Positions 34,903-49,962 of a stretch of 64,000 nt of DNA are shown in pieces. The stretch's first letter is position 1. The number at the start of each line of letters is the position of its first letter. The notes below the pieces were generated by a model. That model saw nothing but the letters and a program-made list of their open reading frames with translations. It made no database searches and had not been told where the DNA came from. Position numbers and translations under genes: made by a program. Source of the DNA: Tyto alba (lineage: Eukaryota > Chordata > Aves > Strigiformes > Tytonidae); the NCBI RefSeq assembly GCF_018691265.1, contig NW_024881282.1, positions 26,562,899-26,626,898 on the forward strand, in the 5' to 3' direction.

Positions 34903-37900
34903 CATGTAGCAGGTTCTTCAGTCTTCAGAGTTAGGTTTGATGCCTTTGCCTCAAGGGAGGAAGAAAGACGATTTGAAAAATCTAAATTATGTGAAGTATG
35001 AGTACTTTTCAACTTGTGCCCTTTCTGCTGTACAACTGAAATGAGGTAGCATTCATGTAATTTTAAATTCATTGCATTTTGAAGTATGGGTGAAATGAAC
35101 TGAAACATGGAAGTACATTTTCTTCTGTAGCACTCTGGAAAATAAGATGTTGCAGTCAGTCATTTTCTGGAGGAAAAAAAATCCTATTATGCTGAGTTCC
35201 TTATTTGATGCCGAGCTAGTCTGCTTGGCAGAGTTAATCAAACATTGATTCTTGGACTAATTTTCACTTTACTGTGTGAATGTGTGATAGCAGAGAGAAT
35301 AGTCTGTACTGATGAGGTGTGCACACTGGCTTGCTCTCTCTGTCTTTGCCTTTGCAAAGCTTGAGAAAGCTTTGAACTCAAGCCATGAGGGAGCTAGAAG
35401 GAATTAAGAGGCAAGTCCTGTGATCAGAGGCAGCAGATCGAACCGTTATGTGCAGTCTAGACATTCGTCATGTAAGTATTTAGTCTAGGAAAAACCCCTA
35501 TGGCTTATGTTGCTTTCTGATGTGGATGGTTTTTGGGGAGCTGTCTGTGGTTAGCAGCCACAGTTTTTCCTCTTTACACAAAGGAGGACAATTCTTTCCA
35601 AGCAACATGAATTCCTGACATGGGGTTGTTGCAATAGCACAGTAGTCTGAGATCTGGACACTGCCCTTGGATTGAAATTGTCCGTATTGCTCCAAATCAG
35701 GTACACATGGAGTCACCCAGGCATCAAGTCATTGCTTCTTTCCTGTGGGAAGCTGACCTGGGATATTCAACGTATACAACTTCTCAGCAGGTGTGCAACA
35801 TGAACAAAACAGTGCTTTTTGACACATCTGCCGTGGGTGATGCCATTTTTCTTTCTGCAGAACTACCTAAACTCTTTCTATGCTGAGTCATTATCCTTCC
35901 CTCCAACTCTTATTCTCTGGGTTATTGCAAAGCTGCATGTGTAGAATCCCATGCAGTCAAAGAAATTTTATTGTATTTTTCAACACTCCCTTGTCAAGTT
36001 ATGTCATCTTTTTTTGTCTTTTCTCTCTTCTTCTTTCTAGGTTCATTCTTAGCTTTGCACTGGCTTATTTTCAGTCCCACCAAACAAGCTCATAACTGTT
36101 AAGGCAAAAACTTCTCTACAGCTTCTGCCATCTGGAAACAGCCTTCTTGTAAATCTCTGCCCCATTGACTCATAATTCCTTTTTTTTTTTTTTTTGTCAC
36201 ATGAAAACAAATCCCTTCTCCCACCTCTTTCCCTTGGTTCATCTCTCCTTCCAAGATACTGTAGCTTTTCATGCTTTAACTATTTTTTTTTTACTTCATA
36301 TCTGAGGTCTGAACCCCAAGTCTAATATCCAAAAGTTGGGGCTTCTATCCTTCCTCAGTATATTTTGGAATTGGAAGATATCAAACCAAAACAAAGTTCT
36401 GTTAGGTGGTTTCTGAGGGTAGGTTAAAAGAGACAAATTTACAAATGTTTTAGTAAGATGTAAGACCAGTTGAAATGCTCCCAAATGCCTATTGTATGGT
36501 TCAGGAGAGAGTTTGTTTTAGAAGAAATAAATTTTCTCCTTTGGTGAAGACAGCATTTTCAGAACCCTGTAAAGAATTAACTAATAACGAAAGTCATCAC
36601 TACTGGACATTGTCCAAGTGGAGGTGAATTGCAAACATTGCTAATTAGATGAAGGATTAAATTTCTTCTTATTAAAAAAAAATATATATAAAGAGTTGTC
36701 ACTCATGAGATTAAAGAGATGTCTCTTCTCCACCTGTCAGACCTGATTGCCTTTGTAGGTACAAAGGCTCAAATAAAGGGTTCAACCATGTTCCTTTGTT
36801 GTAAGGAAGATATGAATAAAGTGCCTAGTGCTCTCTTCCAGTGCCTGTGTCTCTGTAATTTTAATAATGGTAGGAATGTTCTTCCATTAGGGCATGAGGG
36901 ATTTAAATCCATAAATATCTTGAGTGAATAGAAACAATTTCCCATCCCTCGAGTGACCAAATTGATTTTTTTATAACTTACAAAAGGGAAGGTGCCATTA
37001 ATATTGAACGGGAACATGTCTCAATGGACCTCATGTGATTTCTGCAAGAAAAGGCAGCCCCTCTCCGAAGCCAAAGAATGCCTGCTGTACACTTAAAGCA
37101 CTCTATAGCCTTCATGTGCTAAGGTTAGTGGTGAGGGCTAAAGCAGAAAAGTCAGTACACTTGCTAGACTATATAAAATGCATTTACTTTTTTAAGAGAG
37201 TCAGGGCCTCACACTGCCAGTATTTTAATGAAATCCCAGATGCTTTAACAAAACAAGGTGATCTGTTCTGTATCATGAAACTAGAGGCTGATGAAATGAA
37301 GAATGAGGTGAAATGTCTTAAGCAAAAAAGTGTTTTACCACACATTCGAATGTAATACAGCGCGGCTTATTCATCCATCTTTCCTGTTGTAGGAAGAGGA
37401 GTACCCAAGAGAGCTGTGTTTCATGCCCTCTGTTCTGTTCCATATACACAGGCTGGCTGTAACCTTGAGATGCAAATTTTGGAGGACAGTTTCAAGATCA
37501 ATTTTTCCAGTTCAGCTTCTCTAACCGGAGCCTTAGCTGATATTACTTGACTGTCAAGGTTTGTTATATGGGGTCTTGCCAGCCACTGTAGTGGTATGAA
37601 AGGAGCTTTAAATGAAAGCTGAGGACATGCACTGTATTTTTATTCTGAAGCCATCTGTGTGGAAGGACAGGTAATTAATTCAGGATGAAAATTAAAAGGC
37701 ATAACGGGAATCTGTTAGAGAAGTAAACAGACTTAAAATTAGACTGCTGCCCGGGGGGGGCTCTGCAGCCCGGATCCTGGCTATGACACCACCGCCAGTG
37801 CAGCACCTTCGCAGGAAAGTCCTTAGGCACCGTAGATACCTTCTGCTCACATCAGCAGGGAGACCAGTCTTCATGGAAACCTACCTGAGAGGCAAGGTCA

Positions 37901-40900
37901 GTATCCAGACAGTGCCAAATCTGTGGCTTCAGCTGCACTACCAGTACCTGAGCTAGTTAGTTAGGACATACCTGAAAGACACAAACTATGAGCTAAAGCC
38001 TGCTGCTGAAAATTGCCAAATCCAGACCTACCAGCACTGCCAGGTCTGAAAGCAGCCAGTGGCCATACTCTGATTCTGCCCTGTGACACAGGGCAGCTCA
38101 GAGCCACACGGCTGACCTGAGCAGTGACTCTCCTGGGACTGGAGATGGGGGCCATAGAGTTGTGCCTCCTGGAGAACAAAATTTCAGTTGATTTCTTGCT
38201 CAGTGTCCTGAAATAGCAGCTTTTTGCCAAAAGCAACAGTACTGGCAGCTCTATATCTTTTCATTAATTCATAGCTGAGGTTGGTGAGGACAGATTCTGC
38301 CCCTAGGTCTCCCTTCCAGTAGCCTCGAATCCTTCCATCACTGGGACTGTGCAGGCCCAGTTCCTTCTCAGCCTTTATCAGCCTTGCCACATTGCATGGC
38401 AGTCTCTGCTGTAAAATCAGTCTTTTGTCTCAATTAAGATGAAGGAAGTCGCAGAATCTAATGGGCAGCTGTGAGTATATACAGAATAACAACACTGATT
38501 GACCTTCATTTGCAGATTGACACTTGCTAGTTCGTTTTTGTTGCTTATTTGAATTACTGTCAGCTCCTTTCCACATGCAGACAAAATCCACACACCCCTA
38601 CTGCTGGTAATGAAATACAAAACTAGACTAGCTGACAAGGTATTTTCTAACTGAGAGGCATTTGTGCCAGGGTATTTCTTTAATATGGAGTTGCACAGAG
38701 GGTGGCACAGAGACCTAACTGCAAGCTTACTACTACTAAATAATTGAAATTCCATATGAAATGTCAGTGGAGATCCTGAAGTAGTTATACCCACTAAAAC
38801 AGCAGCATCACTGCTGAAGCAGAACTGTTGGATTCTGTCTATCATGCTTCTTGCTGAGACTGAAGTCACTGCAGTTAGACATTTAAAAAACCTGGGCCAT
38901 GACCTTTGTTAACTTACTGTCACAAGGAAGATGCAAAAGCATAAAAGCTTCAGCCTTCACCTTTAGAGCATGCTCAGGGTGGCAGCACAAAGTGCAGATC
39001 CACTGTGTTTTACTTCTGTGCAGCACAATCATTTAATTCCTCAAGTATCATTATAGACAATACAGTAAGTAAAATATATGTATAACCAGATGAGAAATAT
39101 GGAGGAAAGATGAGAGGAATGGCAAATTTCAACCAATACAAAGGTTATACAAACTTAATAAAACTTACTTGCCTATTTAATAAAACTACAAAATAGAAGA
39201 CCTTCCCAAGACACTAGTGAACAGGACATTTTCAGTCTTGCTAAGGTGGTCCTTATTCACAAATAATTTTGTCAATGTGATGCTGAGTCACTTAGGATTC
39301 AGTGTCTGTAATTACAGGCAGGGCAGCTCAAACTTCACAAAAGGAGGAAGGTGTTGGGTGGTTACCATAAATACACGGACATGAGTTCTTTTATTGAAAG
39401 TTTAAAACTCTTCTTAGCTACATGCAAAATTTACATCCTTATATTCCACTGAGATTTATGGAGATCAATTTTTTTAATTCCCTCCCTAGTGGTCTTCCAG
39501 TGTCCTTAAATTTAACTTTAGAGCTCTAAAGTTATGGACAGTTGTACCAGGGAGATTCAATTGTGTTTTCTAAAACAGGATGTTAAATATATAGTAACTG
39601 CTTAATGAACCATTAAATACACCAGAAGTAAAAGAAAAAAGTCCCCACCTACTCTATCATATTTTTATTTAGTATTCGGGGCCAGATGTTAAAACTATAT
39701 AACAGGGTAGAGCTTCTCAGAAAAATACATCTCAATTATGTGAGAAAAATCACAAGCCTTGTCACCCTATCAAGTCTGTACTGTGCCCTAGGAAAGTAGC
39801 CCTGATGAAAGGCAAGATTCACTGTTTTGGGGCAGAAGAGCACTTGGGGCCCAGATGTGGGGAGCTGGAGAACGTAGAGGCACAGCTGACACCATGTGCA
39901 CTGCACCACATTGCAGTAACCCATGGAGCTGTGGGTACACTTCTTCAGGGCACTCTTTCAACCTGACAGAAGTCTCTCACATTGCAAGATGAACCTGCAC
40001 CATGACTCGCTTTGCAGGCCTAAGAAGTTATGCCCAGGTGTAGTTTGTGTAAGCTGAGAACCTCTGTAAACACACATGCAAGTCTTAGATCTCAGTAGCA
40101 AAACCTACTGTGAGCTGCTACAACTCCCAACAGCTATTATAGTGTGAGATGTATTTTGAAAGAACAGTTTATCCTACTGGGCACAGATGATAACTGTATT
40201 TCTTAGGCCTTTCTCCCTCTTATGTTGTTAAAATGGATTCTAACCACATGCTAGGGTAAGTGTGGCTGATCTGTACTGTATCTTGCCCTTGTGATGAAAG
40301 GTCTGGGACTGAAGAGCAACACCTCCTTAAGGACTAATAGATATGAAAGTCAAACAGACTATCTTAATTAAAAGATTTCTAGCAGAAAATATAAAACCCA
40401 TTGGATGCATGGTGCCTTTCTGTTTTGCAGAAAATCTTCAGTTGCCTTTTCTGGATTCGGGTTCAGTTTATTTAGTTACATTTCACTTTTTACTGTTCTC
40501 ATCTACCATCATTGTCATTTACTGGCCAACATGTTGCTTCTCTTCCTGTGAGTTTGCATATATACATTAGAGTGATCTTGACATCCACACCTAACATTTT
40601 TGTTAAGCATGATTTTATTTTTTTTAAAGTGGTGGAAGAATGTATACTCTCCAATACAGTTTAAATGCCTTATTTAAAAAATAAAATAAAATTCTCTTTC
40701 TCTCCATGCTGGCCACTTAATTTGTTCATCAGTCCAAATACCTATCATATTTTTTATTTACAGCTCCAGAGAGCTGTTGTGGTTACATATCTAGTAGTGA
40801 TATGAAGGTTTTTTGGACACTACTAATGCAAGGGATCAGCTCAGAATTTAGCTGCAGGTTCTCCAGGAACATATTTATCCAGGAATATTGCTGAGTCTTA

Positions 40901-43900
40901 ACCCTAGTGACACATCAAACACCCTCTGCTCTGGAGCCTGCAGTGCTCTCTCTCAATTATGTTGTGCAGAAGCCTTGGTCGCATGTGTCCCTTCCTCAGC
41001 TGCCAGCTGAGCATTCACAGTGCTCTGGGGTACGGTGCCTTCGTTGAAGGAGCTCGAGTTTCTGTCAGTTTGTCCTTTCTGGTTTAGATTAACAATACTG
41101 AACCACAAATTTGGCTCAGTGTTCTATTGTTCTCTTTTCATATGAGGAATCAATAACATTAATTGGGAGAATTACTTTTTTTCATATCTAAAAAAATTAT
41201 AGCTGTTTATGAATATTTCAGGTGTTTGGGTAACTGCCTTTCATTGACATTAACACCACTTCAGTTCCTTTCTTTCATACACTCTTCATATTGCAAGAAA
41301 CCTGCAAGATGACACCTCATGCAGAAGACTTTATTCAATTTCCAAAATGTTCTTTTTGTCCTATAGGAAGTCAGCTGAGAACTTAAATATGATTCTTGCT
41401 TTCTCTCCAGATTGACCAGCTGTCAGAATCAGTGCTCCTGGCACAATCAGAACACACTCATCCATGGCAAAAAACATCAAATGATCTTTACATGATGGGT
41501 AGGGCAGTGGCTGATCTCAAATGATGTTTATATTGAAGAAGCCTGTAAGACCTGGCAAAGGGATTTAACCTACTGTGACACCTGTATTTGGATGCTAATC
41601 ACGGTGACAGAATAAAAATGTTTAACATGCAGGCTTATAAAACCAGTACTTTCCTCTTCTCTCTTTTCACAATATTTTCAGTCAGAGTGACATTTGATCC
41701 TATGAAACTGGTTTTCTGCAATGAGTACTTAATTCTTTCTGTTCTATCTTTTAGCATTCCTTGGCAATATGTATACTTCACATTAGAAGAATTATCTGAT
41801 CTAATTATTTTTGTCCATGCAGCAACTTGCTTCCAATTGCTTCCCTCACCTCTGAATTAGATAATTGCAAACCCTGATGCTTGATATCCACTAATCACCT
41901 ACTTGAAGTATTGATCTGAAGCCTTCAAGTCCCCTAGAGATGAGAAATGACCACTTAATGACTTGGTTTCTGCAAAGAGAGACAACTGGGAAACATGCCA
42001 TACTGAAAGTTTTATATAGGAAATGGCATTACTGGAGGCTTCATCTGCCTCCCAGCTGTGTCTGAAATATAAAAAACATCCTCCAGAACCCCACCGATAT
42101 TCCCTTCTCCCATGGGTGTTGGCTCTGACTTTTGGATCATCTCCCATTTAACAATTAGCAACACTACCTTTTCCCCTTCAGAGCTTTCAGAAATTTATAC
42201 ATGAGTAATCAGAACAAAACTCTTTATGTTTTTATTTTGCTTTTATGTTTTCAGAAGAGTTTCATTAATGGGTTGGAATCAGAAACTCCTTTTTTCTGTT
42301 CATATACACAGTCATGTAAATAAATCAGGGAGAGACAGAAGTTCAATGCATGAACTGTCTCACACAGAGACCCAATTAAAGCTTGCTGGGTTAGGTTTTA
42401 TTCTGGAAAAAAACTAGCCTCAGGTTTTCACAGCTGAATCACAAGCATGCATTTTTCATAAAACATATGCGTTACAACCTAATTGTGGTCTTGGGTTTAA
42501 ATGATTCACATGTTGCACTGAAATCTGCATTTTTAACGGCATTTAAAAAAAAACAAAAAACAAAAAACAAAAAACCACAACACATTCAGGACAGGATGGA
42601 GAATTAGAAAGCTTATCAAGAACAAATTAGCACCAAAATTCTTCTGCCTTGCACAATGCATTATTAAATAGTAATAAATGCCTTGGAATATCTCACTGTT
42701 TAATTATCTGTTTTGAAAATGAATTATTAGCGAAACAGACATTTTTAGCTTTACCAAAGTAGGACACCATGTGTTGTGAAGAGCTCTGTGTTAAACCACC
42801 CAAGAGAGTGTTTTTGCCTGTAGTTCAAATGTAAGTACCTGCCTTTCCAATTATCTAGTAATTTGTTTCTGCTGTATAGTCACTCCTGGGTGCAGGATGT
42901 TATTCAAAGGATAGAGACAGAAAACTTGGAGCTCCGGCAATTTTTAAATAAAATCCTGCCTTTGATTTCTTCCCTTGTAACCCAACTTTCTCTTTGCACA
43001 CTCACCAGTTCAGAGGAATAAAGGATTTCTCCAGGTCTGAGGGATGTAATAAAAAGACAAGGCACCAAAAAATTGACATGCTATCACCGCTGTACTAAAT
43101 TGGACCAGTGACCTCACTGGCCCAATAACTTTTCTTCCACATAAGTCAAGCTGTGATGGAAGAGACCTGAACACAGCGGTGAAGAATTAGAGATATACCT
43201 GCTTGTATAGCTTCTACTAATTCTTCTCCCTCCACCAACTCGCAGTAGTTAATTGTGGGCCCCAACAAAAGTTTGTGGTGCAGATTAAACCATTGCAGTT
43301 AAACACACTTAATGCAGTTGGAGGGTTCCCAGTACTTACATCCTATCCAATTGTCTAACATTTTTATAAGATCTACATACTTTCCTCTGTTACATTTGTA
43401 GCAACATATTTTGTGGTTAATTGTGTGTTTAAAAAATATTTCTTCTGCCCTTGAGTTTCACAGATGCTCCCTTGAGAGAAGGTAAATAGGAGAATCTAAT
43501 TTACTTCTTTATATTGCATATTCTTTTATGTGTCAAACCCCTTTGATAGGTTCCTTCTGTAAGTTATTAGCTTCTATTTCTTTACTCACTCTTCATTGTA
43601 GAAACCTTTTATCATCATTGCCAGTCTTTGAGCACGTTCTAATATCTTCCAGGCCCTTTTTTCAGGTTAGGTCTATGAGAAGTGCAGATGATGGTTAGAT
43701 TGTACAATGAGATTATGGAAGGATAATGAGAAACAGTGAGAGCAGAGGGACAGGGACTCTGAAGTAACAAAGGGAAGAGTAAAAGGCAGTGAAAGGGCAT
43801 GAGTGAAAGAAGGAGAAAGCATGATACAGGTAAGAAAAATAATGGGACAAGTAAATCATTAGCTACTACATCGTAACAGTACCCAGGGATACCAAATGAA

Positions 43901-46900
43901 TGTCTGTAGGAGGCAATAATGCCATGTCAATAGTCTCCCCACACCGTCCCAGAGGCTTACAGGGCAACATTTAAATAATTTCCTGCTGGGAATTTTTCTC
44001 CATTTTGCCGCTGGGGAGAATATTGGGCAAATGGTCACAAGTGGTCCCAACCAAACCACAGCCAGGTAGTAAATTAAACACCAAGAACTGGGATTAGGGG
44101 GGACAGTGTTGGTGTGAAAGGAGGGGATATACTCTGAAGTTGATGAGGAGAGGTTACGTTGCAGTAATTTCTTCATTCTAACTGAAATACTTCTGCCTCA
44201 TTTTGTTATGCCAGTGTCCTTAAACATATACGTGTATCCACTTGGCTGGTTGGTGTGGTGTCCTGGGCAGGAGGTGGTACACTGTCTCTTACCGCAAGCT
44301 GCTGGATGCCGCCACAGCCAAGGCCACCGCAAGCACAAATGGCAGTGAGAGGTAGCTGAGAGAAAACTCTGTAGCTGTCAAGTCTATTGTTAATATGTTG
44401 GATGTTGTCCCTACAAAGAACTGACAGAAAAGCTGGGTTTCCACAAAAAATGTGTAGGGAAGTTGTGGAAGTACTTGTCACAAGATTATGTAAAAGATAA
44501 AACTTTACATGGGTTCAAGAAGAACCACGAAAATTTCAAGGAGGACTAATCCATGAAGAGTTTTTAAATATATAGAAACTTTTCTACTTGAAGAAGAACC
44601 TGTGCTACAAAAGCTTGGAAGCTGAAGACTCAGAGGGAATATTACATGTGTCTGCCCAGTTCTTAAGTTCTCTTGGTGGTGAGGTAGTGTGACATGGTAT
44701 ACTAACTAATATATTCTGAGATGAGCTGAAAATTTGAATTTATTATGATGTGTGTACAAAGGATACTTCTTGTGATACCAAAATGAGCAAGGATATATGA
44801 TCACCAAAATCACCAGAAATGCCAAATGGCAATTATTTCTTGCAAAACAACCAGTCCCTCTCTTATCTTTATGTTTAAGTTTTAAGAGAGACCTAGACCC
44901 TTTGAAGACAAGAGGTTGGAATCAAATGGGATCATTCTAACAGATGAAAGGCATGGACTCAGAAGAAATTGTAATTTTACAGCACAGTAGTTTTCCCACA
45001 TCCCTTCTCATGATAAATCATTGCTATTCTACAGAGGGAAATTACTTGTCTTTTTCTGTTCTGAAATGTTAATGATTTTATCATCTCTCTCCTTGATAAC
45101 ATTCTCCTGTACTCAACAGGCGGCAGGCACCCTATTTACTTGAATTGTCCATGTCTAGTACAAAGATAATAGTTAAAGCCAGTACTAGTGCTCCCAAACT
45201 GCTAACGTAAGGTCTGCTGTTCCTGCTGCAGACCTGAGGAAGGATTTGTGTGCCTGAAAATTTGTCAGTTGTTCCACCCAAATTAGTTCTAATGAAAAAA
45301 ATGTGTTCCTCTCTACAAGCTTTGCACCAATTAAAAAATACAAAACTTGGAAATAAATGCAAAAGAGGGATGAAACACAAGCCCAAAGAAAAGAGGAGAG
45401 AATACACAAATCATTATACCATGGATGCATTATGTCCCTGTTAGTCTAAGAAAACAAAGTTAAAGACTAGTGAGAATGGGACACATGACTTCATCCTGAG
45501 GACTGACAGGGGTTAGATATTGTCTCCAAAACTCCCCAGACTAGGCTGGGGTTTAGGGGCTGGTATTATCAAATGATAGGTAAAAGGAAAACAACTCTCC
45601 CCCTTGAACACTGTTCAGTCTTTCCATCACAAAACAGGCAGTGTGGGGAAGTCCAAATTAGGGGAGAAGCAGTATCACAGCTTCCTGCTAGAAATTACAG
45701 GATTTCTGAGCCAGGGCTAGTTGTGTTGAATTGCTACAATCCTGGCATGTACTGTTGCTTCCAAAGCCAGTTTTTTTTAACTGTTGTTGGGCAATGTGGC
45801 CACATACTGCCAAATTCTGTCATCAGTACAAACAGGATAATCCACATGTACTTGGGACTCTGCAGGCAGATGGATTAGACTTTCTGGTTGCTGATTCTCT
45901 AGTCATGTAGCTGGTGAAAAAAGAAGAGAAACAGGAGGGTGAAAGTGGTAATTTCTGTGTATTTCTTCAGAACAAGTTCTCTCAAGAAAAGGAAACTTTC
46001 TGAAGCATATGAACTGCAGAAGACATGCAAATTTTTCCCATATGACTCAAGCAGGAAGATGCCTGAAATGAGGGAAATATTCTTCTGCAGGAAGTTCCCT
46101 CTACAGAGATCTGATTCTGGGCTCACCGAGCTAGTCAGTAATTAATAGTGTCAACAGGAGATGCTAGGTAATGAAGCAGCCAAATGAAGGCCATAGTTAT
46201 GCAGATCTCACTTCTGGGCTTCAGAAGACTGTCAACATGGTTCTGCTTGTTGTGGAGACACGCTGTGTGACAGGACACTGAGACATAGCACTGGCACTTG
46301 CTGTCTCTGCCCAAGGATGGGACTTCTATAATTTAATTTTTGCTCTCTAAAAGTCTCTAGTTTAAACACTTTTCCTACAATAACTATGTAGTCCCCAGAG
46401 AGAGAGGATTCACTCTTTATTTGCTTTATATATCTTTCCCAGGATAGGTAAGTGCCTATCTGTCTCTAGCTATAGAGGAAGAGAGCCCAGACAGCTGACC
46501 TAGAACAGAGTAGACATTAAACAAAATGAATGCTCCTCAGTCTCTTGGCAACCAGTGATTGAAATGTTCTTTTCTCACAATTTTAGGATGCTTTGTCCAT
46601 CTTTCCTCTGTCTGGAGTGTTTTGTGAGAAGGCCAGGTATTTTCGAAGTAATTTTCCCCTTGCTTCTGTAGCAGAAGTTGGAGTACGAGTGGCTGGCAAC
46701 CTGCAAAGGGCACCAGGCAGGGAAGTTAAACAGATCATTATTGTCTCTGTAGCCTGTCCCCAGAGTTGGAGGGTAGGTCTGAAACAGGGGAACTTTGAGG
46801 TGAGCTGACCTAAATTGTCTTAAATTTATTGAAAAAGGAAAGGTAAATTTTTTCTAAAACTTTTATAGTGATAACTCATGAGCTTTCTTCTGAGGTTTAA

Positions 46901-49570
46901 AAATAATTCAGTATGATGCATACCACTGCATCCTGGCGTGGAAAAATCAAATTAGATGACAGGGTCATGTAAGAAAAGGAAACAGATAAACTAGGAGAAA
47001 ACAGAGATTTGGGATATTGATGTAAAACAAGAAGAGAAACAAGTGAATATTTCCAAGTGAATTGCTTTAATTATGTTGAAAATATAAGGTCTTTCCAACA
47101 TACTGATCTCTGTTTGTATGTGAGTATCTGCCGCAAGGGAATCGTGTAATAGCCTGTAATGCACTTCCCTCTGCAGAGGCTATTGTATACAGGCAAGAAG
47201 TTTCAACGATGGAGTTACTTATCCTCTGACAATTATGAAGGGAAACATCTAAATTTTATCTCAGGTTCTACAGCGTGAGGCTCCAGCCCTCCTTCTCTCA
47301 TTACATCTTAAGGTAACCACTGCTGTGGACCTGCACCCTCCTCCTCTTCTGTAACAAGCCTTTAACAAGCGACATTTGGTATTAGTAACATGTAAATTTG
47401 CTAGAGCAGCACTTGTTGCATCACAGTAACTGAGTACCCATTAGTGGGTTTATTATTCACCAACCATGATATGACTTATAGTTTGTCTTCATATATTTTG
47501 CTGAGCTGAAACACAGCATACAGAAAAAAAAAAAGACAAAATAAGAGGAAAAGGATGTCATTCTAACTTACACAAATATATCTAATTATATTCTGAGCCA
47601 TTAGCATTAAATGAATTGCTGTTTCTGCTGGGAGCTGAGAGCCAGCAAGTTTCAGAGCTATAGCTGTGCCTACTCCATTAGGCAGTAGAAATTTGTGCAG
47701 AAAACAGCAGCTGTCTGATGATATTTACAACATCTTTATGGGTAAAATAGCCTCTTCATAATGTGTGTTGCTGTTAAGTATTTTAATACAGGCAAATACT
47801 TAAAAAAACAGTTTAGCCACCTTCATCATCAACTGAAGGGACTCAGGAGGGCTTCTGAGATTATCACATTTGTCATGTATGCTATTGCTTTTACCTTCTG
47901 ATTAGTATCCGTATTACTCATGAAACCTGCAACTTCTCAAGCACTTTCTCTGTACTGCTTGGCCTAGCCCAGGATTAATATAGATGAGCTAAGAAAAATT
48001 TCATTTATGCTGAAATTTTTCAACTCACTGATGTATTTTGTTCTCAGTCAGCATTTTTTTAACATTTTAACTCAAAGCCTGTGATACTGTTTTTTTTTAA
48101 AGCCCCTAGGACTTGAACTTATGTAGAAATACTAAAATCCCTCCAGTTATTTTAAAAAGACAAATCAAGACTTCATATAACTTTATGTTTCTAATACTGC
48201 AGAAATAGGCACGTTTCAAATTTTGACAATATTCTCATCAACTTTGTTATCTATATGTCTGTGAATTTTCTTGTTCCAGTCCTATTAGGAAAAATCAGAT
48301 CTGCTTAAGTTTTTAGTCAACTTCTTATGTTTTATAAGAAGTAGAGTTGAATTTGAAAACTTAACTTATTATTCTTTTTTTTTTTTTTAAGGACTACCAT
48401 ATACAAGACAGTACAGGACACAATTATACTGGTAGTCACCGCTTCAAATTACCTAATGAAAAAGTAATCAAGATATGGTGTAGTGCATAACAGGGGAAAG
48501 CAATAATTCAGGATACCACTCAATATATATTATTTAGTTATTTAGTTTACTGTATTCCTTATCCTAGCATGCAGGAATGATCTGAGATTAATGGAATACC
48601 TGAAACAGTTTCATGTCCCAGGTCTGTAAGTACTTTTTATTATCTCCATTCTAGTAAATGAGAAATCTGCCACTGATACCACTGCATCACAGCTAAGATC
48701 TTCTAAGACCTGGAACACAACTTAGTCCCTATGTGCAAGAGAAGATCTAATGAAAAGGCAGAAGTTATTCACGGTATTATCATGAAGATGGTTGGATGGA
48801 CTTTCTACAGATCAGGTCAGGGATCTGCTTCTCAGCTGGAGATGATGGTTTCGGAAGTATAAGAAACAGATTTTTTGATATTTAAACCAAAGGAACCCTT
48901 CGGTAGAACAAATATATCATTTCCTGAGCATTCAACCTGTAACAGAAACTGGTTTAGAGAAGAAAAAAGGGTAGGATTCACCTCATCAAAGCTGTGCTGT
49001 TAAATATTGTGCATCTGGACCATTATCCCTAGATTGGGCTCACTAGATATCTACAGAAAGAAATTAATTTCACTAACCTCTACATGTTCCCAACTATTTC
49101 TCTGGTGTGTGTGTGTATGCACTAAATCAGACATCCAACTTTAAGGGCTAAAATGAGATAAGGGCAATTTCAGCACTCATTATCCTGGAATATTAGCCAA
49201 ATATTCGATTTAACAGGTCACACTTCAAGCATGAGTGCTTTGGGAATGCCCCAGAGTCCTTGAAGTTGACTCAATTCATCCTCCATCCTTGACTGTCTCC
49301 TCTGCCTGCCATACATACCCATCAGTACTGTCTGTGCTCAGTATGTGTTTCGACAAAATGAGAGCAATGCTCCTGTAGACTGATTGGAGCTCTGAAGAAC
49401 TGACTTTTAATATGTACAAGGTTATTATGACAATCTTTTGAAAAGTCAGTTTAAATCACAGGAGCTGCCAAATGAAGATGAAAGAAGATAATTACTAGAT
49501 ATTTCAATTACATATCCAACCAATAGAAGGGAAACAATCAAACACTGAATGGAAGAATTTAATCTGCAGT
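34903..49570. other. Long intergenic stretch (about 14.7 kb), no gene seen
   Basis: No conserved exon, RNA gene or clear transposon was recognised. This is the longest such stretch in the window. Open frames up to about 150 codons (minus strand, 38.4-38.9 kb) carry no recognisable motif. Simple sequence includes 16 T at 36180-36195, a (CAAAAAA)n-like tract at 42545-42575, a purine-rich patch around 43680-43860 and 14 T at 48375-48388. Sequence at 43440-43720 weakly resembles old LINE 3' sequence, but I could not place it. Confidence 0.5.
42545..42575. repeat. (CAAAAAA)n-like tract
   Basis: A run of A interrupted by C at seven-base spacing, about four units, ending before CCACAACAC. Confidence 0.85.
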
Positions 49571-49962
49571 ATCATAGAATCATAGAATAATTTATGTTGG
49601 AAGGGACCTTTAAAAGTCATCTAGTCCAACCATCCTGCAATGAGCAGGGACATCTTCAAATGTCCCAACTCACCTTAAATGTTGCCAGGGATGGGGCATC
49701 TACCACCTCTCTGGGCAACCTGTTTGAGTGTCTTACCACCCTCTTTGTAAAAAATTTCTTCCTTGTATCTAGTCTAAATCTATCCTCTTTTAGTTTAAAA
49801 CCATTATCTCTTGTCCTATTGCTACAGGTCCTACCAAAAATTTTGTCCCCATTGTTCATATAATCCCCCTTTAAGTACTGAAAGGCTGCAATAAGGTGTC
49901 CCTGGACCCTTCCCTTCTCCAGGCTGTACAACCCCAACTCTCTCAGCCTTTCTTCACAGGAG
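49571..49962 (-). mobile_element. CR1 LINE fragment, 3' end, 5'-truncated
   Basis: The 3' tail starts at 49571 with a duplicated ATCATAGAATCATAGAAT string. The minus strand between 49656 and 49937 stays open and encodes the CR1 C-terminus almost intact, with GLYSLEKGRVQGHLIAAFQY and FKLKEDRFRLDTRKKFF then RLPREVVDAPSLATF. It is the best-preserved C-terminal CR1 piece in the window and so probably among the youngest. The 5' truncation is near 49962. Confidence 0.95.
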
